DNA from: Candidatus Desantisbacteria bacterium CG1_02_38_46
Lineage (GTDB): Bacteria > Desantisbacteria > UBA1551 > UBA1559
Direction of reading: 5' to 3'
NCBI GenBank assembly: GCA_001871015.1
Contig: MNUO01000052.1
Coordinates: forward strand, 1-21,513
DNA: 21,513 nucleotides
Part shown: positions 15,086 to 21,513 of the stretch, piece after piece
Position numbering within the stretch: position 1 is the first letter of the stretch
Layout of the letters: every line of letters starts with the position of its first letter
Position numbers and translations under genes: made by a program
The notes under the pieces: model-generated
Databases searched by the model: none
What the model saw: only the letters and a program-made list of their open reading frames with translations
What the model was told of the DNA's origin: nothing

Positions 15086-15660
15086 CATATTATATATTAG
15101 TGATTATTTCAATTGTCATAACGATGATTGTGCAAATAAGTATAGCCCAGTTTATACAGATTGCTTCTGTGGTTCCAAACCTCCTTGTAATTCCCCTTAT
15201 ATTTTTCAGCCTCGCACGACCCTCAAGATACAAATCAGGAGAGAGGTATTGCGACCAGCCCACGACGTTTATTTTACGAGCAACAAGCTCTGCTTATTTT
15301 GAAAATGTATTTCGCGGGATTTTTTTAGGGTTTTTTGCTGGATTGAGCCAGGGAATTAATTCCCGGTTATTCTGGGCGGATGTTTTCTCCTGGGTCCTGG
15401 TTGGTTTTCTCCTCGGGTTAGTTATTGGCCCCATCAACAGGGAAAACCCGGTAGTCCAACCTCTGCTCTTATTCTTATGCACTTTCCTTCAGGGAATGTT
15501 TTTCTTTATACCTCTTTATATTTCACCTTTTACTCCTTCACCTTCTTCATTTTTCTTGCGCCTTTTATTTTGCAGTCTTTACACCACCCTTTTAGGTACA
15601 TTTATCCTGCGGTTAACTGAAGAAAAAAGAAAAGAAGGAGTAATCCTGGATGGAGATTAA
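15082..15660 (+). CDS. mreD: Rod-shape-determining protein MreD, with an odd inserted loop
   Basis: The 192-residue protein is an integral membrane protein with about five to six helices. Its position between mreC and the PBP2 gene, with a 4-nt overlap at the front and 2-nt gap at the end, supports MreD. VVPNLLVIPLIFFSLARP and GIFLGFFAGLSQGINS are the usual second and third helix blocks. Between them lies a polar stretch of about 25 residues (RYKSGERYCDQPTTFILRAT and on) where MreD proteins usually have only a short turn. The DNA there contains inverted repeats and is probably another in-frame insertion. Confidence 0.88.
   Translation: MTYYILVIISIVITMIVQISIAQFIQIASVVPNLLVIPLIFFSLARPSRYKSGERYCDQPTTFILRATSSAYFENVFRGIFLGFFAGLSQGINSRLFWADVFSWVLVGFLLGLVIGPINRENPVVQPLLLFLCTFLQGMFFFIPLYISPFTPSPSSFFLRLLFCSLYTTLLGTFILRLTEEKRKEGVILDGD
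15240..15300. repeat. Probable in-frame repeat insertion within mreD
   Basis: The stretch includes GCGACCAGCCCACGACG (15251-15267) and the inverted repeat GAGC-AACAA-GCTC in the segment 15278-15290. It lies exactly where MreD gains a polar loop. The borders are approximate and no second copy is present in this window, so this is weaker than the uvrA case. Confidence 0.4.
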
Positions 15661-15662
15661 TC

Positions 15663-17453
15663 GTGATACGGCGATGGTTTTTTCTGTTATTTGTTGTGTG
15701 TGTTTTTTCAATATTCCTTGCAAGATTATTCTTCTTGCAAATTATCCGTGGTGATTTTTACTACAGAAAATCCGAGAATAACAGAATCCAGTTAATCAAG
15801 AATATTGCTCCCCGCGGTAGAATTTATGATTGCAAAGGAGAATTATTAGTTGATAACCGTCCTTCTTTTTGTGCGTACCTCGTTCCGTGGTTGGCTAGAA
15901 ACAAAATTGATGAAGCGGTAGAGCACTTCGAGAGAATATATAAAATTGATGTGCAAGAAATCAAGAGGAGGGTGAAAAGACAGAGGTTCCGTCCATTCCA
16001 ACCGATTCCCCTTGCTCAGGACCTTCCTCCTGTAGTTGTTTCGAGAATACTTGAATCCGGAAATGAATTTCCGGGTATCATCATTGAAACTATACCATCG
16101 CGATGTTATCCAAATCATTCCCTTTGTGCACATCTGCTTGGATATGTTCAGGAAATTAGTGAAAAAGATCTACGAGAGAAATTGAAAGATGAGGGATATG
16201 AATATGGTGACCAAATTGGTCAGGTTGGAATAGAGAGGTTTTGTGAACCTTTCTTGAAGGGTATAGATGGAGGTACGAAGATTGAAATAGATGTTCGTGG
16301 AAGACCAGCACATCCTCCACGTATCCTGGGCGAGAGAGAACCAATTATTGGCGCTGATGTCCTTCTTACAATCGATAAGAAAATCCAGGAGGCCTGTGAA
16401 TTCGCTCTCCTTGGAAAGCGTGGTGCAATAGTGGTTACAGATCCTTTCAACGGCGATATCCTGGGAATGGCGAGTAGTCCTGATTTTGATCCAAATATGT
16501 TCACCCACCCTATTCCTTCAAGGAAGTGGCAGAAAATAGTAAATAGTCCAGGCCACCCAATGCTGAACAGGACTGTGCAAGCTACTTATCCACCAGGCTC
16601 TGTTTTTAAGATTGTTGTTGCTGTGGCTGCACTTGAGGAAGGGAAGATAGACCCCCAAGAAGTTTTTAATTGTGAGGGAGTGCACAGGGCAGGTACAAGG
16701 GTTTACAGGTGCTGGAACCGAACAGGGCATGGATTGGTCAATTTTACTCGCGGGGTAGCAGAATCCTGTGACATATATTTTTATCATTTAGGAGTAAGAT
16801 TGGGACCGGAGATTATAGAAAAATATGCCAGGTTATTTGGTCTTGGAGTTCGTTCTGGGATTGATATACCAGGGGAGAGGAGCGGTGTTGTTCCTGGTCC
16901 TGACTGGAAGAAAAAGGTAAAGAAAGAGCGCTGGTTTCTCGGGGATACATTTAATTTTTCCATCGGTCAGGGGTACCTTCTTGCTACACCTTTACAAATG
17001 GCAAATGTTGTAAATGTCATATTTAATGGTGGAAAACTTTATAAGCCCAGACTTATTCAAGAAATATTATTTCGGGGAGCGGATACCACGATGTTGCATC
17101 GGGGTGGGAAAAAATTCGTTCCTCAATTAATCAGTGAAATCAATCTGAATCCTGCAACAGTAAATCTGATGAAAATGGCATTGCGGTTGGTGGTTACAAA
17201 GGGAACTGGTACACTTGCCAATATTTTAGAGGCAGAGGTTATGGGCAAAACTGGAACAGCTCAGAACCCCGGCGGGGAGGACCATGCATGGTTTGTCTGT
17301 TTCGCCCAGCCAAATATGTCAATCCCGCACGCGGTAGATTCGCGGGCTACTCCTGTTACAATTGTGGTGTTTGTGGAAAATGGTGGAAGCGGTTCAACGG
17401 TAGCATCTCCGATTGCTGCCCAAGTTTTACGCTCAATATTCTATGGACCATGA
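15663..17453 (+). CDS. mrdA: Penicillin-binding protein 2 (elongasome transpeptidase)
   Basis: The 596-residue class B PBP has an N-terminal membrane helix (about residues 4-22), a dimerisation/pedestal region (APRGRIYDCKGELLVDNRPS, then the IGQVGIERFCEPFLKG and DVRGRP blocks) and a transpeptidase domain. Active-site motifs are SVFK with Ser313 and Lys316, SCD at 368-370, and KTGT from Lys529. It cross-links lateral-wall peptidoglycan with RodA as the glycan polymerase. GTG 15663 is used because it begins 2 nt after the mreD stop and directly precedes the membrane helix. Just after the KTGT strand, between CFAQPN and VTIVVFVENGG, about 13 residues (MSIPHAVDSRATP) appear extra and are encoded by palindromic DNA. 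All catalytic motifs are intact. Confidence 0.96.
   Translation: MIRRWFFLLFVVCVFSIFLARLFFLQIIRGDFYYRKSENNRIQLIKNIAPRGRIYDCKGELLVDNRPSFCAYLVPWLARNKIDEAVEHFERIYKIDVQEIKRRVKRQRFRPFQPIPLAQDLPPVVVSRILESGNEFPGIIIETIPSRCYPNHSLCAHLLGYVQEISEKDLREKLKDEGYEYGDQIGQVGIERFCEPFLKGIDGGTKIEIDVRGRPAHPPRILGEREPIIGADVLLTIDKKIQEACEFALLGKRGAIVVTDPFNGDILGMASSPDFDPNMFTHPIPSRKWQKIVNSPGHPMLNRTVQATYPPGSVFKIVVAVAALEEGKIDPQEVFNCEGVHRAGTRVYRCWNRTGHGLVNFTRGVAESCDIYFYHLGVRLGPEIIEKYARLFGLGVRSGIDIPGERSGVVPGPDWKKKVKKERWFLGDTFNFSIGQGYLLATPLQMANVVNVIFNGGKLYKPRLIQEILFRGADTTMLHRGGKKFVPQLISEINLNPATVNLMKMALRLVVTKGTGTLANILEAEVMGKTGTAQNPGGEDHAWFVCFAQPNMSIPHAVDSRATPVTIVVFVENGGSGSTVASPIAAQVLRSIFYGP
17316..17354. repeat. Short in-frame palindromic insertion in the PBP2 gene
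   Basis: About 39 bp (13 codons) contain CCCGC (17324-17328) and GCGGG (17342-17346) around a centre with GTAG. The flanking protein sequence would join into a normal PBP2 strand if the segment were removed. Confidence 0.5.
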
Positions 17454-18547
17454 TGATATTTGACCGTAGATTAATAAAAAATTTTGATTTTGGTTTGATG
17501 ATTCTGTGTTTAACCCTCGGTTTTATAGGAATAATTAGTATTTACAGTGCTACGCATTTCACCGGGGAGACTGAGATATACCTGCGTCAGGCAATATGGT
17601 TAGGGGTAGGCGTAATAATAATGATTTGCTTAACTTTTTTTAATTATCGCTTACTACGGGAATGGGGATGGCTTATATATATTTTTGCCATAATTCTTCT
17701 GATAGGTGTTCTGGTTTTTGGCAGGCAAATCCTCGGGGCGCAGAGATGGTTTAAAATTGGTTCATTTTCATTTCAACCTTCTGAATTTGCTAAATTAGCG
17801 TTCATAATTTTGCTTGCCAGGTATTTATCTCCTGAAGGAATAGAGAGAAAAATGACCAGGTTTACTGACTTATTTATCCCGATTATTCTTTTAGGCATTC
17901 CCTTCTTCCTCATAATGAGGCAGCCTGACCTCGGCACAGCTTTTGTTTTCATTTTCATCTTCTTCGGCATGCTATATTTCGCCGGCGTGAGAATTAAACA
18001 CCTTGTTACACTTTTGTTAATTGGTCTGGGAATTTCCCCCCTTGCCTGGTTTTTATTAAGGGATTATCAAAAGGCAAGGATATTGATATTTTTTGAGCCA
18101 AGCCGCGATTCTTTATCTTCAGGGTATCATATTATTCAATCTAAAATCGCAATTGGTTCTGGAAGATTTCTCGGAAAGGGCTTCTTGAGCGGAACTCAGA
18201 CTCAGTTGCGATTCCTTCCTAAACAACATACGGATTTCATACTTTCTGTAATTGGAGAAGAGTTCGGATTCGTAGGAGTTTCTATATTATTTCTCCTTTA
18301 TTTTCTTCTAATCTACAGAGCAATGAAATTTGCTTCTACCAGGGATATGTTTGGAAGACTCCTCGTCACAGGAATAATTTGCGGGATTACATTTCAAATT
18401 TTAGTTAATATTGGAATGGCAATAGGATTTGCACCGGTTACTGGTTTACCTCTCCCCTTGTTGAGCTATGGAGGGTCTTCTCTTATCTTTACACTTATTG
18501 GTATAGGAATTATCCTCAATGTCCGTATGCGCCACTTTATGTTCTAA
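17450..18547 (+). CDS. rodA: RodA SEDS-family peptidoglycan glycosyltransferase
   Basis: The 365-residue polytopic membrane protein has about ten helices. SEDS landmarks are IYSATH near the first loop, FGRQILGAQRWFKIG, FQPSEFAKL, MRQPDLGTAFVF, the long loop with LSSGYHIIQSKIAIGSG, GFLSGTQTQLRFLPKQHTDFI, VIGEEFGF, and GFAPVTGLPLPLLSYGGSSL. RodA polymerises glycan strands with PBP2. The ATG at 17450 overlaps the TGA of the PBP2 gene by 4 nt, so translation is coupled; a second ATG follows immediately at 17453. Confidence 0.97.
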   Translation: MMIFDRRLIKNFDFGLMILCLTLGFIGIISIYSATHFTGETEIYLRQAIWLGVGVIIMICLTFFNYRLLREWGWLIYIFAIILLIGVLVFGRQILGAQRWFKIGSFSFQPSEFAKLAFIILLARYLSPEGIERKMTRFTDLFIPIILLGIPFFLIMRQPDLGTAFVFIFIFFGMLYFAGVRIKHLVTLLLIGLGISPLAWFLLRDYQKARILIFFEPSRDSLSSGYHIIQSKIAIGSGRFLGKGFLSGTQTQLRFLPKQHTDFILSVIGEEFGFVGVSILFLLYFLLIYRAMKFASTRDMFGRLLVTGIICGITFQILVNIGMAIGFAPVTGLPLPLLSYGGSSLIFTLIGIGIILNVRMRHFMF

Positions 18548-18601
18548 GGGGGTCAGACCTCAACATCCAACAACTCAGTTATAAAAACAGGATGTGCCCC
18601 T
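18547..18601. repeat. Long-range inverted repeat between rodA and the radical SAM gene (REP-like)
   Basis: AGGGG (18547-18551) can pair with CCCCT (18597-18601), and CATCC (18564-18568) with GGATG (18590-18594). The GGTCAGACCTCAACATCC wording is similar in style to REP elements of tyrosine transposases. ATTTTTC follows the closing stem, so it could also act as a partial terminator. Confidence 0.45.
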
Positions 18602-18614
18602 ATTTTTCATAGGT

Positions 18615-21290
18615 ATGAAAACCACAATTGAAGAAATTCTTGGGCAAGTTTCAAAGCCAACAAGGTATATTGGCAACGAATGGAATTCCGTCCATAAACG
18701 ATGCACGATGGATGACATGCGAATTGTTCGTGTCGCTCTGGCATTCCCGGACCTTTATGAAATTGGAATGTCCCATCTCGGAATGAATATACTTTATCAT
18801 TTACTTAACCAGCAAGAAGATGTAATTGCGGAGAGGGTTTACGCACCCTGGATTGACATGGAAGAGAGATTGCGTCATAATAAAATTCCTTTATTCAGTC
18901 TTGAGACGCACACACCCCTTAAAGAATTTGATATAATTGGTTTCAGTCTCCAGTATGAAATGTGCTATACAAATGTCCTGACAATTCTTGATTTAACAGG
19001 TATTCCTGTTCTTGCCCGTGACCGCAACGAAGTACATCCTTTAATTATTGCAGGTGGAGCCTGCGTATTCAATCCCGAACCTGTTTCTGAATTTATTGAT
19101 TTATTCGTAATTGGTGAAACCGAAGAATCAATACTTGATATAATGAAAAGATTTAAGGATTTGAAGATTCAAAGATTCAAAAGACAAGAAATATTAAGAG
19201 AGATGGCTAAGATTGAAGGAGTTTATGTTCCTTCACTTTATGAAGTAAAGTATAATTCTGACAGTACTGTGAATTGCATTAAACCCAGATATGATGATGT
19301 TCCATCCATGGTAAGGAAAAGAATCGTTTGGGATTTGGATTCGATGTTTTGTCCTGTAAAACCAATTGTTCCATTTCAATCAATTGTCCATGACCGTGCA
19401 GTAGTTGAAGTTTTCCGCGGTTGTACCCAGGGCTGCCGGTTCTGTCAGGCAGGTATGATTTCGCGTCCTGTCCGGATGCACTCTCTCAATCGTCTGCGCG
19501 AACTTATCACGCCATTGATGGAAAATACGGGGTGGGAAGAAGTCTCTTTGCTGGCATTAAATATTTGTGATTATCCTGACATTGAGGAAACAGTATCGGA
19601 CATTGCAAAGAAATACAGGGAGAAGGGTGTAAATATTTCTCTCCCATCACTTCGTCCTGACAACTTCTCCCTGCACTTAGCTCAACTTATCTCGATGGGT
19701 GCTCGTGTTAAGCCAACCCTTACTTTTGCTCCTGAGGCTGGGACACAGAGGTTAAGAAATATAATCAATAAGAATATCAATCAGGATGAACTGATGAAGA
19801 GTATTGGAAATGCCTATCGTGCAGGATGGGATTCCTGTAAATTGTATTTTATGATTGGTTTGCCCCAAGAGACTGAAGAGGACATAAAAGGAATTGTTAC
19901 ACTTGTAAAAGAGTTAAAAAAAATAGGACAGAAGATAAATCCAAAAGCAAGTATCCGTCCAAGCATTTCCCCTTTTGTCCCTAAATCCCATACACCATTT
20001 CAATGGGAGCCGCAGGAGAGAATTGAATCTTTAAGAGATAAACAGAAGAAAATTCTAAGTGGTTTGAGGAGAATAGAGGTCAGGTGGAACAGGCCTGAAA
20101 TGAGTTTCCTGGAGGGTGTATTTGCACGCGGAGACAGGCGGCTGAACGAAGTGCTTTTGTGCGCATGGAAAAACGGTGCCAGGTTTGATGCATGGGAAGA
20201 AACTTTTAAATTTTCCATATGGGAAAAGGCATTTCAAGAATTTAGAATAGACCCATCATTTTATTTATATCGCAAAAGAGAATATAATGAGGTCTTGCCC
20301 TGGGACCACATTGATACGGGTCTGACAAAAGAATTTCTAATCAAGGAAAACAAAAAATCAAAAGAATCCCTTACCACTCCAAATTGTGTATTTGATGAAT
20401 GCCAGGAATGCGGCGTCTGTGATAAAAAACCGGACAAAAAGGGGACCGTCCCTGACCCCGATGATAAAATGGGGACTGTCCCCATTTTACAACCATCAAC
20501 TAAAGTAAGACAGAGGGTCCGCATAACTTTTAGCAAAGGTGAGGAACTAAAATATATTTCCCATCTTGATTTGCACCGTCTGCTTAAGAGAGCATTGCGT
20601 CGCGCAAATATACCTGTTGCTTTCTCCAAAAGTTTTCACCCACATCCTGAAGTTATATTAGGATTACCTCTTTCAGTGGGGATGATAAGTGATTGTGAAC
20701 TTTGTGATATTTTCTTAAGTGAAAGAATGGAACTGGATGAGTTCATAAGAAGGTTATCCACTCAGTTGCCCGCTGGATTTACACTGAAAGAATTTGAGGA
20801 AATTTTTCTTTCTGCTCCGGCTCTGCCAAACATCATCAATGGAGTAAAATATAATGTAGTGGCAGAGTTTACTCTGCTTGTAGTGGCCGAAAGTAGGCAC
20901 TCTGCCGAAGTAGGCTCTGTAAGAGGAAGTGCAGAGTTTACTCTGCCCGTAGTGCAGGACTTTATGTCCTGCCTTTCTAAAAAAATTGAAGAATTTCTCA
21001 ACCAGGATGAAATCATCGTTCACCGCAAAACTCCAAAGGTTGACAAAGCGTTAAACATCCGCCCATTGATTGAGAATATTGAATGTGTAACGCAGGACTT
21101 TGAATGTGTAACGCAGGACTTTGAATGTGTAACGCAGGACTTTAGTCCTGCTAATAATAATTCTATCACATTTGAAATTTCCCTCAAAATTACCAATGAA
21201 TTCAGTGCCAGGCCCGATGAAGTCATCAGGTCACTTTTAGGACCGGATGCCAGAATTATAGAAATTAAACGCACAGAAATTAAATTTTAA
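18615..21290 (+). CDS. Fused radical SAM protein: TIGR03960-type radical SAM plus TIGR03936/DUF2344 domain
   Basis: The 891-residue protein begins MKTTIEEILGQVSKPTRYIG with GNEWNSVHK, the standard N-terminus of this fusion family. Residues 30-250 form a B12-binding-like region (FPDLYEIGMSHLGMNILYHLLN, GFSLQYEMCYTNVL, GGACVFNPEPVSEFIDLFVIGETEE). The 4Fe-4S radical SAM motif RGCTQGCRFCQ has Cys270, Cys274 and Cys277. PEAGTQRLRNIINKNI and FMIGLPQETEEDI follow. A cysteine cluster (CQECGVC) leads into a repeat-rich linker, and from about residue 634 the DUF2344 domain (ITFSKGEELKYISHLDLHRL, FSKSFHPHPEVILGLPLSVG). Function is unknown. ATG 18615 is chosen over GTG 18594, which lies in a hairpin. The gene carries three separate repeat insertions in frame. 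This family is often followed by ribonuclease G and ribosomal L21/L27 genes; here an IS110 element follows. Confidence 0.92.
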   Translation: MKTTIEEILGQVSKPTRYIGNEWNSVHKRCTMDDMRIVRVALAFPDLYEIGMSHLGMNILYHLLNQQEDVIAERVYAPWIDMEERLRHNKIPLFSLETHTPLKEFDIIGFSLQYEMCYTNVLTILDLTGIPVLARDRNEVHPLIIAGGACVFNPEPVSEFIDLFVIGETEESILDIMKRFKDLKIQRFKRQEILREMAKIEGVYVPSLYEVKYNSDSTVNCIKPRYDDVPSMVRKRIVWDLDSMFCPVKPIVPFQSIVHDRAVVEVFRGCTQGCRFCQAGMISRPVRMHSLNRLRELITPLMENTGWEEVSLLALNICDYPDIEETVSDIAKKYREKGVNISLPSLRPDNFSLHLAQLISMGARVKPTLTFAPEAGTQRLRNIINKNINQDELMKSIGNAYRAGWDSCKLYFMIGLPQETEEDIKGIVTLVKELKKIGQKINPKASIRPSISPFVPKSHTPFQWEPQERIESLRDKQKKILSGLRRIEVRWNRPEMSFLEGVFARGDRRLNEVLLCAWKNGARFDAWEETFKFSIWEKAFQEFRIDPSFYLYRKREYNEVLPWDHIDTGLTKEFLIKENKKSKESLTTPNCVFDECQECGVCDKKPDKKGTVPDPDDKMGTVPILQPSTKVRQRVRITFSKGEELKYISHLDLHRLLKRALRRANIPVAFSKSFHPHPEVILGLPLSVGMISDCELCDIFLSERMELDEFIRRLSTQLPAGFTLKEFEEIFLSAPALPNIINGVKYNVVAEFTLLVVAESRHSAEVGSVRGSAEFTLPVVQDFMSCLSKKIEEFLNQDEIIVHRKTPKVDKALNIRPLIENIECVTQDFECVTQDFECVTQDFSPANNNSITFEISLKITNEFSARPDEVIRSLLGPDARIIEIKRTEIKF
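20441..20488. repeat. GGGGAC-GTCCC hairpins in the linker of the radical SAM gene
   Basis: Two related palindromic units lie back to back. The second has arms AAAATGGGGA (20466-20475) and TCCCCATTTT (20479-20488) around CTG. They encode KKGTVPDPDDKMGTVPIL, a twice-repeated GTVP linker between the radical SAM part and DUF2344. Confidence 0.7.
20856..20972 (+). repeat. Cluster of three GTAG palindromic units within the radical SAM gene
   Basis: The units are GTAG plus GCAGAG-TTTA-CTCTGC (20856-20877); a longer unit (20880-20946) whose last 51 bp (20896-20946) are the reverse complement of 8380-8430 in uvrA; and GTAG plus GCAGGAC-TTTAT-GTCCTGC (20949-20972). The block adds about 40 residues inside DUF2344 between INGVKYNVV and KKIEEFL. 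Confidence 0.85.
21081..21151 (+). repeat. Three 21-bp tandem repeats ending in a hairpin, in the radical SAM gene
   Basis: The 21-bp unit containing GTGTAACGCAGGACTTT occurs exactly three times (21081-21101, 21102-21122, 21123-21143). The last copy continues AGTCCTGC, completing a GCAGGAC-TTTA-GTCCTGC hairpin. Being 21 bp, each copy adds seven residues, ECVTQDF, three times in a row. Confidence 0.9.
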
Positions 21291-21344
21291 AGATTATCCT
21301 ATAAAGTCAAGTTTTAAATTTCCAAAGAGCGTTCTTTGATAAAT
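21291..21344. other. Short gap, probably including the right end of the IS110 element
   Basis: About 54 bp of AT-rich sequence separate the stop codons of the radical SAM gene and the transposase. The element boundary cannot be fixed because IS110 elements lack long terminal inverted repeats. Confidence 0.35.
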
Positions 21345-21513
21345 TTATGTGTTAGCATATACCTGAATCGGGTTATATGTCTTTCCTGACTTAAGCATAG
21401 CCAGCATTACCTCTAAGAGTTTCTTTGCCACAACAATAAGTGCCTGTTTTGCTGATTTACCCTGCGAGATTTTTCGCTGGTAAATCACGCGCATCTCTTT
21501 GTTGTGGATAAGG
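21345..21513 (-). mobile_element. IS110-family transposase, C-terminal fragment at the window edge
   Basis: The minus strand reads LIHNKEMRVIYQRKISQGKS, then AKQALIVVAKKLLEVMLAML, KSGKTYNPIQVYANT and a stop at 21347-21345. This is the characteristic end of the IS110/IS116/IS902 (Transposase_20) C-terminal domain. The N-terminal DEDD RuvC-like domain lies outside the window, so completeness is unknown. In IS110 elements a non-coding bridge RNA next to the transposase directs target choice; it would lie beyond the edge for this orientation if the element is of the IS110 group. Confidence 0.88.

Noticed and set aside
20261-21274. Several minus-strand open frames opposite the end of the radical SAM gene
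   Set aside because: They arise because the palindromic repeats are open on both strands; none has a start signal or known motif.

Overview
The window comes from a bacterium of roughly 40% GC with very AT-rich intergenic regions. It encodes the rod-shape elongasome (MreB, MreC, MreD, PBP2, RodA) and a membrane-anchored PpiD/SurA-type chaperone, so a walled, probably diderm rod is likely. The gene set, with its UroD/CooC pair and a fused TIGR03960/TIGR03936-type radical SAM protein, and the dense palindromic repeats recall uncultivated diderm candidate phyla of the Omnitrophota type. That placement is a weak inference and no marker gene here settles it.

Layout. On the minus strand from the left edge lies a two-gene unit: a CooC/AcsF-type nickel-chaperone ATPase followed by a UroD-family methyltransferase cut by the edge. 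Divergent from it is yggS (PLP homeostasis), then a conserved hypothetical protein with a DUF559/Vsr-like nuclease end. A 200-bp array of hairpin repeats leads to lexA, whose consensus promoter holds a perfect SOS box in its spacer. Directly behind lexA come a beta-class DNA methyltransferase, a putative restriction endonuclease and a small cysteine-rich ORF, closed by a hairpin terminator. About 1.1 kb of mostly non-coding DNA follows, containing a candidate structured RNA and a decayed small ORF. Next are uvrA with its own promoter, a convergent mazEF-type toxin-antitoxin pair, and ppiD. Divergent from ppiD is the tightly packed mreB-mreC-mreD-PBP2-rodA operon, followed by the radical SAM fusion gene. 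At the right edge is the C-terminal end of an IS110-family transposase.

The most unusual feature is repeat invasion of coding sequence. Families of short palindromic units, often led by GTAG or GTAAC with a TTTA-like loop and freely varying but self-complementary stems, occur between genes and also in frame inside conserved genes. uvrA and the radical SAM gene carry the same 51-bp sequence in opposite orientations, both kept open. yggS, mreD and PBP2 carry other probable in-frame insertions. This resembles, by analogy only, the Rickettsia palindromic elements. A second point of interest is the lexA/restriction-modification arrangement, which suggests that the R-M genes are under SOS control.
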